Positions 17,854-26,582 of a stretch of 64,000 nt of DNA are shown one piece after another. A model generated the notes under the pieces. It ran no database searches, was not told the origin of the DNA, and saw only the letters and a list, made by a program, of their open reading frames with translations. The DNA lies in NCBI RefSeq assembly GCF_009769165.1, contig NZ_CP043476.1, positions 2,735,001-2,799,000 on the forward strand, written 5' to 3'. This DNA is from Xanthomonas hyacinthi (GTDB lineage Bacteria > Pseudomonadota > Gammaproteobacteria > Xanthomonadales > Xanthomonadaceae). The first letter of the stretch is position 1. Each line of letters starts with the position of its first letter. The translations under genes were made by a program, and so were the position numbers.

Positions 17854-18864
17854 ATGACCCAGCCCAGCGCACGCAGCATCCCCTTGCAGGTCCTTTCCGA
17901 CGACAGCGCGCCCGTGCCGCTGCAGGCCGGCGTCAAGCAGCTGGGCGGGGACAAGATCAACCGCTCGCCGGTGCAGTTCGCCGACGCGCCGGTGCTACGC
18001 AAGCCGTCGTGGATCCGGGTGCGGATCCCGTCCGGCAACGCGGTGCAGACCCTCAAGGCCAAGCTGCGCGAGAACCGCCTGGTCACGGTCTGCGAGGAAG
18101 CCAGTTGCCCGAACATCCACGAGTGCTTCAGCCACGGCACCGCCACCTTCATGATCCTCGGCGAGGTCTGCACCCGCCGCTGCTCGTTCTGCGACGTCGC
18201 CCACGGCCGGCCCAAGCCGCCGGATGCCGGCGAGCCGGCCAGCCTGGCGCAGACCGTGGCCGACATGGGCCTGCGCTACGTGGTGGTGACCAGCGTCGAC
18301 CGCGACGACCTGCGCGACGGCGGTGCCCAGCACTTCGCCGACTGCATCGGCGCGATCCGCGCCGCCGCGCCGGCCACCCGCATCGAGATCCTGACCCCGG
18401 ACTTCCGCGGCAAGGGCCGCATGGACCGCGCGCTGGAGATCCTGGCGACCAATCCGCCGGACGTGTTCAACCACAACATCGAGACGGTGCCGGAGCTGTA
18501 CCCGAACGTGCGTCCCGGCGCCGACTACCAGTGGTCGCTGACCCTGCTGCAGAAGTTCAAGGCGCAGCACCCGTCCATCGCCACCAAGTCCGGGATCATG
18601 CTCGGCCTGGGCGAGACCCTGGAGCAGGTGCAGGCCACGCTGCGCGACCTGCGCGCGCACGCCGTGGACATGGTCACCATCGGCCAGTACCTGCAACCCA
18701 CCGCGCACCACCACCCGGTGATGCGCTACTGGACGCCGGAGGAATACAAGGCGCTGGAGGAGTACGGCAAGGCGCTGGGCTTCAGCCACGTCGCCTCCGG
18801 GCCGATGGTGCGTTCGTCCTACCACGCCGACCGCCAGGCCGCCGGCGCCGGCGTCGCTGCCTGA
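17854..18864 (+). CDS. lipA: Lipoyl synthase
   Basis: Radical SAM enzyme (336 aa) that inserts two sulfurs into protein-bound octanoate, completing lipoate. Both iron-sulfur clusters are visible: auxiliary cluster Cys80, Cys85, Cys91 ([12 protein letters not shown]) and the radical SAM CX3CX2C motif Cys106, Cys110, Cys113 (CTRRCSFC). The C-terminal RSSYHAD supplies the Ser that ligates the auxiliary cluster in LipA. It forms an operon with ybeD and lipB. The N-terminal 45 residues before the domain are longer than in some orthologues. Confidence 0.96.
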   Translation: MTQPSARSIPLQVLSDDSAPVPLQAGVKQLGGDKINRSPVQFADAPVLRKPSWIRVRIPSGNAVQTLKAKLRENRLVTVCEEASCPNIHECFSHGTATFMILGEVCTRRCSFCDVAHGRPKPPDAGEPASLAQTVADMGLRYVVVTSVDRDDLRDGGAQHFADCIGAIRAAAPATRIEILTPDFRGKGRMDRALEILATNPPDVFNHNIETVPELYPNVRPGADYQWSLTLLQKFKAQHPSIATKSGIMLGLGETLEQVQATLRDLRAHAVDMVTIGQYLQPTAHHHPVMRYWTPEEYKALEEYGKALGFSHVASGPMVRSSYHADRQAAGAGVAA

Positions 18865-19027
18865 GCGGGCGCAGCGGCATCGATTCCGCGTTCGAGCGCA
18901 GCGTCCGGCGCCTGCCGGAGGCCTGCCGCGTGCCCGCCGCGGCGGCCTCTGCGCCCGCCCGCAGCGCCTGCATCGGCGCCATTCACATTTCGCTACCGGG
19001 CCGCGGCTAGTCTGGTTCAGGAACAGG

Positions 19028-19057
19028 CGACAGTGCCTGCAACTTGCGGCACTGTCG
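19028..19057 (+). terminator. Perfect 10-bp hairpin between lipA and prc
   Basis: CGACAGTGCC pairs with GGCACTGTCG around a 10-nt loop; a weak T-rich stretch (TGTTGTCT) follows. It may end the lipA transcript or sit in the prc leader. The rest of the 247-bp gap shows nothing recognisable. Confidence 0.5.
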
Positions 19058-19111
19058 TGTTGTCTCACACGTTCTGCAGCCCCCTGACGGCCTGGTGCCG
19101 AGAGTCCCTAG

Positions 19112-21289
19112 ATGAAATTCAAAGCTTCCGTCTTCCTGCTGGCGTTCGCGCTGACCGCGCCGCTGGCGCTGTTCGCGCGCACCGACGCGCCTGCGCTGCC
19201 GGCGGCCTCGACTGCCGACCAGTCCACCACCGCCAAGCTGGTGTACGGGCTGCTGTCCGACAGCCGCTACGCCTACCGGCCGCGCGCGCTGGACGAGGCG
19301 ACGTCGAAGGAAGTCTTCAAGAAGTACCTGGAGACGCTGGACGGCAGCAAGCAGTTCTTCACCCAGGCCGATGTCGACAGGTTCGCCCCATTCCAGGCCA
19401 ACCTCGGCGCCAATATCGCCTCCGGCCAGCTGGAGCCGGCGTTCCAGGTGTTCGCCGTGTACCGGCAGCGCGTGGACGAGCGCATCGGCTACGCGCGCAA
19501 GCTGCTGAAGCAGGATTTCAGCTTCGAGGGTAACGAGAAGTTCGAGTACGACCGCAAGGACGTGCCGTGGCCCAAGGACAATCAGGAGCTGGACGAGCTG
19601 TGGCGCAAGTCGGTGATGAACGACTGGCTGCGGCTCAAGCTGGCCGGCAAGAAGCCCGAGGACATCCGCAAGACCCTGGACAAGCGCTATGCCAGCCTCG
19701 CCGATTCGGTGAAGGAACTGAAGAGCGAGGACGTGTTCCAGTTCTTCATGAACGCCTACACCAACACCGTCGATCCGCATACCGACTACTTCACCCCGCG
19801 CACCGCCGAGAACTTCAACCAGCAGATGTCGCTGTCGCTGGAAGGCATCGGCGCGCAGCTGCAGAAGCAGGACGACATGGTGGTGATCCGCGAGGTCATC
19901 CCGGGCGGCCCGGCCGCGGTGGACGGCACGCTGAAGCCGGGCGACCGCATTGTCGGTGTCGGCCAGGGCAAGTCCGGCCAGGTCGAGGACGTGATCGGCT
20001 GGCGCATCGACGACGTGGTGGCCAAGATCCGCGGCGACAAGGACACCCAGGTGCGCCTGGAGTACATCCCGGCCGAGGCCGGCGTGGACGGCAAGCACCG
20101 CCAGTTGCTGCTGACCCGGCAGAAGGTGCGCCTGGCCGAGCAGGCCGCCAAGGGCGAGGCCATCAGCCTGCCGGCGAAGGACGGCGAGCCGGCGCGGCGC
20201 GTCGGCGTGATCAAGCTGCCGGCCTTCTACCAGGACTTCGAGGGCCGCCGCCGCAACGCCAGCGACTACGCCTCGGCGACCCGCGACGTGGCCAAGCTGC
20301 TGGCCGGCTTCAAGACCGACAAGGTCGACGGCGTGGTGCTGGACCTGCGCAACAACGGCGGCGGCTCGCTGGACGAGGCGATCGAACTGACCGGCCTGTT
20401 CATCGAGCAGGGTCCGGTGGTGCAGGTGCGCGAATCCGGCGGCCGCGTCACCGTCAACAGCGACGACAACCCGGCCGTGGCCTGGGACGGCCCGCTGGCG
20501 GTGCTGATCAACCGCGGCTCGGCTTCGGCCTCGGAGATCTTCGCCGGCGCCATCCAGGACTACGGCCGCGGCCTGATCATCGGCGAGACCAGTTTCGGCA
20601 AGGGCACGGTGCAGAACATCGTCGACCTGGACCGCTGGCCGGCCAACGAGACCGACCGCTTCGGCCAGGTCAAGCTGACCATCGCCCAGTTCTTCCGGGT
20701 CAGCGGCAGCAGCACCCAGCACAAGGGCGTGGTGCCGGACATCGCGTTCCCGGCCAGCGTCGATGCCACCGAGTTCGGCGAAAGCACTTACCCCAACGCG
20801 TTGCCGTGGACCCGCATCGCCGCGGTGCCGCACACCCAGTACGGCAACTTCGCGCCGCTGCTGCCGAAGCTGGAGACGCTGCATGCCAGCCGCATCGCCA
20901 GCGACAAGGAATTCCAGTGGTGGGAAGAGGACGTGCAGCAGTTCCGCACCGAGGCGGCGAAGAAGTACGTGGTGCTCAACGAGGCCGAGCGCCGCGCCGA
21001 GCGCGAGAAGCAGGACGTGCAGCGCAAGCAGCGCCAGGAGACGCGCAAGCAGCTCGGCCTGCCGCTGGACCCGCTCGCCGACGACAGCAGCGACGACGGC
21101 CTGACCGGCAACGAGCGCGACATCGTCAAGGACGCCGCGCGCGAGAAGCTGGTCGACAAGCGCCCGGACCCGCTGCTGCGCGAGTCGGCGGCGATCCTGG
21201 CCGACGCGTTGAACCTGCTGGAGAAGGACCGCCCGCTGTCGGTGCAGGTGCTGCCGCAGTCCACCGGCCCGGGGCGCTGGGCCGACTGA
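19112..21289 (+). CDS. prc: Carboxy-terminal (tail-specific) protease
   Basis: Periplasmic S41A-family serine protease, 725 aa, that degrades proteins with nonpolar C-termini and regulates cell-wall hydrolases. Signal peptide MKFKASVFLLAFALTAPLAL. An N-terminal helical domain (YRPRALDEATSKEVFKKYLE) precedes a PDZ domain (about residues 240-330; VREVIPGGPAAVDGTLKPGD after a shorter lead). The Ser/Lys dyad sits in RGSASASEIFAGAIQDYGRG and TSFGKGTVQ. A C-terminal DUF3340-like region with a charged stretch (EAERRAEREKQDVQRKQRQE) completes the Prc architecture. A terminator follows. Confidence 0.94.
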   Translation: MKFKASVFLLAFALTAPLALFARTDAPALPAASTADQSTTAKLVYGLLSDSRYAYRPRALDEATSKEVFKKYLETLDGSKQFFTQADVDRFAPFQANLGANIASGQLEPAFQVFAVYRQRVDERIGYARKLLKQDFSFEGNEKFEYDRKDVPWPKDNQELDELWRKSVMNDWLRLKLAGKKPEDIRKTLDKRYASLADSVKELKSEDVFQFFMNAYTNTVDPHTDYFTPRTAENFNQQMSLSLEGIGAQLQKQDDMVVIREVIPGGPAAVDGTLKPGDRIVGVGQGKSGQVEDVIGWRIDDVVAKIRGDKDTQVRLEYIPAEAGVDGKHRQLLLTRQKVRLAEQAAKGEAISLPAKDGEPARRVGVIKLPAFYQDFEGRRRNASDYASATRDVAKLLAGFKTDKVDGVVLDLRNNGGGSLDEAIELTGLFIEQGPVVQVRESGGRVTVNSDDNPAVAWDGPLAVLINRGSASASEIFAGAIQDYGRGLIIGETSFGKGTVQNIVDLDRWPANETDRFGQVKLTIAQFFRVSGSSTQHKGVVPDIAFPASVDATEFGESTYPNALPWTRIAAVPHTQYGNFAPLLPKLETLHASRIASDKEFQWWEEDVQQFRTEAAKKYVVLNEAERRAEREKQDVQRKQRQETRKQLGLPLDPLADDSSDDGLTGNERDIVKDAAREKLVDKRPDPLLRESAAILADALNLLEKDRPLSVQVLPQSTGPGRWAD

Positions 21290-21318
21290 GCGCACGCTCC
21301 ACCGCCGCGCGAAAACCG

Positions 21319-21350
21319 AACGCGCCATCGTCCAGCGGTGGCGCGTTTTT
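21319..21350 (+). terminator. Intrinsic terminator of prc
   Basis: AACGCGCCA and TGGCGCGTT form a 9-bp stem around an 11-nt loop, ending in TTTTT, 30 bp after the stop codon. The following 290 bp, up to the galactanase stop, contain no recognisable feature. Confidence 0.85.
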
Positions 21351-21638
21351 CGTTGGGCGTTCGCCTGGCTGCGCGCCATCGCATGCGCTCATCGCTGCCG
21401 GTAGCGGCTGCCACGCATCCGCTGGCGCGCGCGCCGCAGCTGCGCCTGGCGCAACTCTGGCAGACGGAATTGCCCGGCCTGGCCGGTGGCGAGAGATCGC
21501 GCCGATGCTGGCATGCGGATGCGACCGGCCGCCAGTCGCCGGCCGCATCGCCAATGCGCTGCCAGCGCACAGGCAGCGGCGTGCGCAGCCGGCGGCAGGC
21601 AGGCCCGCCGCGCATCGGCGCGGCCGGCAACGCGCGCG

Positions 21639-22637
21639 CTACTGGAACGCCGACAGCGCCTGGGTGAGCTGCCCGTTGCTGTTCACCGCACCCCTCGTAT
21701 ATCCCTGCCAGCCCGGATAGGCATCGGGTTCCCAATAGAACACGCCCAGCCCGTGCGCGCCGACCGCGCGGGTCTTGGCGACCAGGTCGGCCAGCATCGA
21801 CCGCGTGGCCGCGTCCTGCTGCCAATCCATGCCCACTTCGCCGACGATCACGTCCGTGCCGTAGCGCGCCACCATGTCGCGCATGTTGCTGGCGATCTGG
21901 GTATTGGCGCTTTGCCAGCCGCTGCTCGAGGGGTAATACGACATGCCGACCGCGTCCCATTTGCCGCCGGCGGACTTGAGCCTGTCGAAGAACCAGCGGA
22001 AGGTGGCGTTGTCGTAGCCGTTGGCCAGATGCACGACCACCTTGGCGTCGGGATAGACCGCCTTGCTGGCGTTGTAGCCGCTGTCGATCAGCTGCGCGAG
22101 ATTGCCGAAGTTGGGGGTCTTGCCGTCCGGCCACAGCATGCCGCCGTTGATCTCGTTGCCGACCTGGACCCAACTGACGCCGATGCCGTTGGATTTCAGG
22201 TACGAAAGGATGCCGCTGGTGTGCGCGTAGACGTCGCTGACCAGCTTGGAGAACGTATCGCCGTTCCATGCCGCGGGCTTGGTCTGCCGTCCGGGATCGG
22301 CCCAGCCGTCGCTGTAGTGGACGTCGAGCATGATGCGCATGCCCTGCGCCTTGGCGCGCTTGGCCATGCTGAGCACGTCGGCGCCGCCGCACCAGCCGTC
22401 CTTGGGGTTGACCCAGACCGGCAAGCGGATCGCGTCGACGCCGGTGCCCTTCAGCAACGCAAAGAAGTCGGCGTTCGCGCCCGCAGCATTGCGGAATACG
22501 CGGCCGCTGTTCTCCTGCTGGTCGATCCAGCTCACGTCCGCGCCCTTGGCGAAATTCTGCGCCGCCGCCGGCGCGCACAGGCAGGTCGGCAGCAACAGCG
22601 TCAGCCACGCGCAGATGCGTTTGCTCGATCCGTTCAT
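21639..22637 (-). CDS. Arabinogalactan endo-beta-1,4-galactanase (GH53)
   Basis: Secreted GH53 enzyme (332 aa) that hydrolyses beta-1,4-galactan side chains of pectin. A signal peptide (ends near CAPAAAQ) is followed by the GH53 start FAKGADVSWIDQQE. The barrel shows GVDAIRLPVWVNP and MLDVHYSDGWADPG. Acid/base Glu162 lies in VQVGNEING and nucleophile Glu267 in VIVGEVGMDW. The C-terminal FYWEPDAYPGWQGYTRGAV is typical. It stands alone, divergent from the NAD salvage gene across 290 bp with no recognised operator. With the polygalacturonase at 2582 it points to use of plant pectin. Confidence 0.92.
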   Translation of the reverse strand: MNGSSKRICAWLTLLLPTCLCAPAAAQNFAKGADVSWIDQQENSGRVFRNAAGANADFFALLKGTGVDAIRLPVWVNPKDGWCGGADVLSMAKRAKAQGMRIMLDVHYSDGWADPGRQTKPAAWNGDTFSKLVSDVYAHTSGILSYLKSNGIGVSWVQVGNEINGGMLWPDGKTPNFGNLAQLIDSGYNASKAVYPDAKVVVHLANGYDNATFRWFFDRLKSAGGKWDAVGMSYYPSSSGWQSANTQIASNMRDMVARYGTDVIVGEVGMDWQQDAATRSMLADLVAKTRAVGAHGLGVFYWEPDAYPGWQGYTRGAVNSNGQLTQALSAFQ

Positions 22638-22928
22638 AGGTTCTTCCCCGCGATGGTGGAGTGCTCGTAAGCGATGCCTGGATACCTGCGGGGCTGGCCG
22701 GGGCGAGCGCGAGGCTAGCGCGTTCGCGCGTGCAGCGCGCGCTGCAGCGCAGGGCGTCTACGCCCGGCGACAGCGGCGGCTGCGCGCACGCACGTGACCC
22801 ACTCGCGCATCGGCATAGCGTTTGCGCCCTGCATCTGCTCGAATTCTTCCTGGACCGCGGTTGACCGCGGCCTGCCCCGGCCAGCGGACAGACCGCCGGC
22901 TTTCCCCGACGCGAAGGAGCTTCCCGTC

Positions 22929-24353
22929 ATGCAATGCCTGGACAACCTGCTGCTCAACACCGACAGCTACAAGGCCAGCCACTGGCTGCAATATCCGGCC
23001 GGCACCGATGCCACGTTCTTCTACGTGGAATCGCGCGGCGGCGTGTACGACCGCACCGTGTTCTTCGGCCTGCAGTCGATCCTCAAGGAGGCGCTGGGCC
23101 GCGCCGTCACCCACGCCGACATCGACGCGGCGCGCGAGCTGTTCGCCGCGCACGGCGAGCCGTTCAACGAGGCCGGCTGGCGCGACATCGTCGATCGCCT
23201 CGGCGGGCAGCTGCCGATCCGCATCCGCGCCGTGCCCGAGGGCAGCGTGGTGCCCACGCACAACGCGCTGATGACCATCGAGTCCACCGACGCGCAGGCC
23301 TACTGGGTGCCGTCGTACCTGGAAACGCTGCTGCTGCGCATCTGGTATCCGGTCACCGTGGCCACGGTCAGCTGGCACGCCAAGCAGACCCTGCGCCAGT
23401 TCCTGGAGCGCACCAGCGACGATCCGGAAGGGCAGCTGCCGTTCAAGCTGCACGACTTCGGCGCGCGCGGCGTGTCCAGCCTGGAGTCGGCGGCGATCGG
23501 CGGCGCCGCGCACCTGGTCAACTTCCTCGGCACCGATACCGTGTCCGGGCTGTTGCTGGCGCGCGCCCACTACCACGAGCCGATGGCCGGCTACTCGATT
23601 CCCGCCGCCGAGCACAGCACCATCACCAGTTGGGGCCGCGAGCGCGAAGTGGATGCGTACCGCAACATGCTCAGGCAGTTCGGCAAGCCCGGCGGCATCG
23701 TCGCGGTGGTGTCCGACAGCTACGACATCTTCCACGCGATCCGCGAGCACTGGGGCAGCACCCTGCGCGAGGAGGTGATCGCCTCCGGCGCCACGGTGGT
23801 GATCCGCCCCGATTCCGGCGACCCGGTCGCGGTGGTGCACCAGTGCCTGGAACTGCTCGACGAGGCCTTCGGCCACAGCGTCAACGGCAAGGGCTACAAG
23901 GTGCTCAACCACGTGCGCGTGATCCAGGGCGACGGGGTCAACCCGACCAGCATCCGCGCGATCCTGGAACGCGTCACCAGCGCCGGCTACGCCACCGACA
24001 ACGTCGCCTTCGGCATGGGCGGTGCGCTGCTGCAGCGGCTGGACCGCGACACCCAGAAGTTCGCGCTGAAGTGCTCGGCCGCGCGCGTGGACGGCGCCTG
24101 GATCGACGTCTACAAGGACCCGGTCACCGACAAGGGCAAGCTCAGCAAGCGCGGCCGCATGAGCCTGCTGCGCCATCGCGAGTACGGCGGCTACCGCACC
24201 GAGCCGGTGCCGGCCGCGGCCGCGTCGCTGGACGCACTCGCGCGGCCTGCCGGCTACGACGACGCGATGGTCACGGTATGGGAAAACGGCCGCCTGCTGC
24301 ACGACTGGAGCCTGGCGCAGGTGCGCGAGCGCGCGAACGCCGCGCGTCTGTAG
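22929..24353 (+). CDS. nadV: Nicotinamide phosphoribosyltransferase (NAMPT/NadV type)
   Basis: Converts nicotinamide and PRPP to nicotinamide mononucleotide, bypassing the usual bacterial deamidation route of NAD salvage. 474 aa, matching NAMPT. ATG 22929 is preceded by GAAGGAG and starts MQCLDNLLLNTDSYKASHWL, as in the family. Active-site residues match NAMPT: Asp176 in HDFGARG, His229 in AAEHSTITSWG (the phosphorylated His) and Asp295 in VIRPDSGDPV. The Asp176 position is the one that selects the nicotinamide amide over nicotinic acid. No nadM/NUDIX partner lies beside it. Confidence 0.93.
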   Translation: MQCLDNLLLNTDSYKASHWLQYPAGTDATFFYVESRGGVYDRTVFFGLQSILKEALGRAVTHADIDAARELFAAHGEPFNEAGWRDIVDRLGGQLPIRIRAVPEGSVVPTHNALMTIESTDAQAYWVPSYLETLLLRIWYPVTVATVSWHAKQTLRQFLERTSDDPEGQLPFKLHDFGARGVSSLESAAIGGAAHLVNFLGTDTVSGLLLARAHYHEPMAGYSIPAAEHSTITSWGREREVDAYRNMLRQFGKPGGIVAVVSDSYDIFHAIREHWGSTLREEVIASGATVVIRPDSGDPVAVVHQCLELLDEAFGHSVNGKGYKVLNHVRVIQGDGVNPTSIRAILERVTSAGYATDNVAFGMGGALLQRLDRDTQKFALKCSAARVDGAWIDVYKDPVTDKGKLSKRGRMSLLRHREYGGYRTEPVPAAAASLDALARPAGYDDAMVTVWENGRLLHDWSLAQVRERANAARL

Positions 24354-24419
24354 GTGTCGGCATGGGCGCCAGCATGGCGTTCAGGCCGCCGCGACTACCG
24401 CGTCGCGCAGCCGGCGACC

Positions 24420-24971
24420 TTCACCCCGGATGCGTCGCTGCGGCCGTGTTCGCGCGTTGCCGCTTCTGTTCGGAGACGCTGCGCCCGCACGCCGGCGGCA
24501 CCGCCGTGGCCAGCCTGCCGCCGTCGCCGCCGGACCATTTCGCGATGCTGCGCCAGGGCCTGGCGCCGCTGTCCGCGCTACCGCCGTCGCAGTCGGGGCT
24601 GGATGAGCGACGAGGAAGCCTGGTTCCTGCAACTGCTGGAGACGCTGGGCGAGGCCGAATGCGACGGGCTGCGGGTCGAGCAGCGCGTGCTCTGTACAGC
24701 AACGGCGCCGGTTCCGCCCGCGGTCGCGGCGATGCGCTGCTGCACGCCTTGCAGCGCTTCCGGCTGTCCTGGCTGGCGCTGTCGCGGCAGCCGCCGCAGC
24801 AGGCCGGCAACGATGCGATCATGCGCTTCCGCGACGGCGCGGCGATCGCCAACGCTAGCCCTGTTCGACGCCTGCCACTACCAACGCGCCGAGCGCTGCG
24901 ACCGCGGCAGCGGCTTGCTGCGGCTGGGCCTGTCGCTGCGACCGGCAGCGGACTCGCTAACCGCGGGATGA
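24420..24971 (+). pseudogene. Decayed gene of unknown function, several frameshifts
   Basis: The 690 bp between nadV and the DUF2242 gene have no intact long gene, but protein-like sequence jumps between two frames. Up to about 24600 one frame reads ARCRFCSETLRPHAGG and FAMLRQGLAPLSALPPS. The other gives MSDEEAWFLQLLETLGEAE (ATG 24603). The first frame resumes near 24692 with LYSNGAGSARGRGDALLHAL and GNDAIMRFRDGAAIANA, and the second continues near 24857 with LALFDACHYQRAERCDRG to the stop at 24971. At least three shifts would be needed for one product. I do not recognise the family. Chance bias in GC-rich DNA cannot be fully excluded. Confidence 0.45.
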
Positions 24972-25043
24972 GCGCTGGCGGCGGCATCAAGGCCGTCTCG
25001 ACGCGCTTGCGGCTATCCTTGGCCGGTTCCTTCCTTCCGGTCC

Positions 25044-25772
25044 ATGGCCATGTCCGCTTCTGCCAACGTCCTCGCCTTTCCCGCGCTCGTGCTGGTCGCG
25101 ATCGGCCTGAGCGGCTGCTTCGCCCGCAAGCAGGACAACCTGGTGAAGGAGACCTTCAATTCCGATAACACCTATTCGCGCAGCTATCCGGTACAGCCGG
25201 GCCAGGCCTGCGAATCGGCGCGGCGCGCGCTGCTGAGCCAGGGCTACGTGGTGGCCAAGGCCACCGCCGATGCGGTCGAAGGCACCAAGAACTTCCAGCC
25301 CAACCAGGAGTCGCACGAGCAGCTGGAACTGCGCGTATCGTGCGTGGCGCACGGCCAGGACGAATCCTGGGTGTTCGTCAGCGCGCTGCAGGACCGCTAT
25401 GCGCTGAAGAAGAGCGCCACCTCGGCCAGCGTCGGCGTTGGCGTGCTCGGCTCGGTGTCGCTGCCGGTCGGCAGCAGCGACGACTCGCTGGTGCGCGTGG
25501 CCAGCAGCACCGTGCAGGACGGCGATTTCTACAAGCGCTTCTTCGAACTCATGGCGCAATACCTGCCCAAGGCCAAGCCGGCCGCGCCCGAGCCGCCGCC
25601 GCCGCCCAAGCCCGAGCCTGCCGCTGCGGTGCCGGCACCGGCACCAGCAGCACCAGCACCAGCAGAACCAGCAGCAGAACCAGCAGCAGCACCGGCACCG
25701 GCACCCGCCGCCGATGCGATGCCTGCGGCTGCCGTCGCGCCCGCCGTCAGCGACGGCACCACACCGCGCTGA
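25044..25772 (+). CDS. DUF2242-type lipoprotein with Ala/Pro-rich tail
   Basis: Predicted lipoprotein, 242 aa: the signal ends in lipobox LSGC (GLSGCFARKQDNLVKETFNS). The central domain (residues 35-185; SYPVQPGQACESARRALLSQ, LELRVSCVAHGQDESWVFVS, VQDGDFYKRFFELMAQYL) matches the DUF2242 family of unknown function found in beta- and gammaproteobacteria. Residues 190-235 are an Ala/Pro/Glu repeat encoded by a CCGGCA/CCAGCA microsatellite (about 25630-25710), which could change length by slippage. ATG 25044 and ATG 25050 are equally possible starts. Confidence 0.8.
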   Translation: MAMSASANVLAFPALVLVAIGLSGCFARKQDNLVKETFNSDNTYSRSYPVQPGQACESARRALLSQGYVVAKATADAVEGTKNFQPNQESHEQLELRVSCVAHGQDESWVFVSALQDRYALKKSATSASVGVGVLGSVSLPVGSSDDSLVRVASSTVQDGDFYKRFFELMAQYLPKAKPAAPEPPPPPKPEPAAAVPAPAPAAPAPAEPAAEPAAAPAPAPAADAMPAAAVAPAVSDGTTPR

Positions 25773-25916
25773 GGCCTGCGTTCGTCCGCGCCTGCCGAAA
25801 CTGAATAGAGGGAGTTTCGCTTCACGATTCATTTGCAATCGCGGTGCAAAGGTGAACCCTGTCGAGAGTGCGATGCCTGCAGCAGGCATCGGCTCCGCCA
25901 CCCAGGAGCAACCAGC

Positions 25917-26285
25917 ATGAACACTTTCAAATCCGCCGTGTGTCTCAGCATCCTCGCGATCGCCACGGCCGCCGCGCCGCTGGCGCAGGCGCGGCGCCAA
26001 TACGGGCCGGAAGACGCCGGACGCCGCTTCAACGACGGCACCCGCGTGCACTGCAAGAAGGTCGCGGTGCAGAAGAACAACACCGACCCCGACCGCATCG
26101 GCGGCACCGTGGCCGGCGCGGCGATCGGCGGCCTGCTCGGCAACCAGATCGGCAAGGGCGACGGCAAGAAACTGGCCACGGTCGGCGGCGCGGTCGCTGG
26201 CGGCGCCACCGGGCGCTACATCCAGGGCCAGCGCCAGCAGGCCAACGGCAACCGCGTGGTCGAGACTGTCTGCAAGCGCTATTGA
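25917..26285 (+). CDS. Glycine-zipper 2TM envelope protein
   Basis: Small exported protein (122 aa) of the glycine-zipper 2TM (Rick_17kDa/SlyB-like) group. Signal MNTFKSAVCLSILAIATAAA has no clear lipobox Cys, so it is probably periplasmic or outer-membrane associated rather than a lipoprotein. The zipper is GGTVAGAAIGGLLGNQIGKG followed by VGGAVAGGATGRYI. ATG 25917 follows CCAGGAGC at good spacing. Two Cys (CKK near residue 45 and CKRY at the end) could form a disulfide. A strong terminator follows. Members stabilise the envelope, but the exact role is unknown. Confidence 0.85.
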   Translation: MNTFKSAVCLSILAIATAAAPLAQARRQYGPEDAGRRFNDGTRVHCKKVAVQKNNTDPDRIGGTVAGAAIGGLLGNQIGKGDGKKLATVGGAVAGGATGRYIQGQRQQANGNRVVETVCKRY

Positions 26286-26330
26286 GTCGCCGCCGCGATA
26301 GGCCATCGCGGCGCAGCGCTCGAAACACAG

Positions 26331-26365
26331 AACGCCCCGGCGGACAGCATCCGCCGGGGCGTTTT
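26331..26365 (+). terminator. Strong intrinsic terminator
   Basis: AACGCCCCGGCGGA and TCCGCCGGGGCGTT form a 14-bp perfect stem with loop CAGCA, and the T residues continue (GTTTTG). It ends the glycine-zipper gene. Confidence 0.93.
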
Positions 26366-26487
26366 GTGTTGCTTGCTGCGGCCTGAGTAATGTGTGTACC
26401 GCCACTCGGGATGATGCAGCGCAGGCCGCGCGTGGCTCGCTGAGGACCACCAGGCAATGGTGCTTCTTTCAGGCTATGGCGCTTTTT

Positions 26488-26555
26488 GTGGGAACGACTT
26501 CAGTCGCGACGGGACTTTATCGGGAATGCCCGTCGCGACTGAAGTCGCTCACACA
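26488..26555. repeat. REP-like palindrome (CGACTTCAGTCG family)
   Basis: A 19-bp perfect inverted repeat (CGACTTCAGTCGCGACGGG at 26495-26513; its complement at 26529-26547) with a 15-nt loop, flanked by TTTTTGTGGGAA and TCACACA. The same core occurs at 40532-40613. Such dispersed elements are common in xanthomonad intergenic regions. Confidence 0.8.
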
Positions 26556-26582
26556 CGTTGCAGGTCGCCAGCAAATGATGCG

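Noticed and set aside
21351..21638. Possible gene between prc and the galactanase
   Set aside because: All frames give only Arg/Ala/Pro-rich sequence with no start signal or homology.
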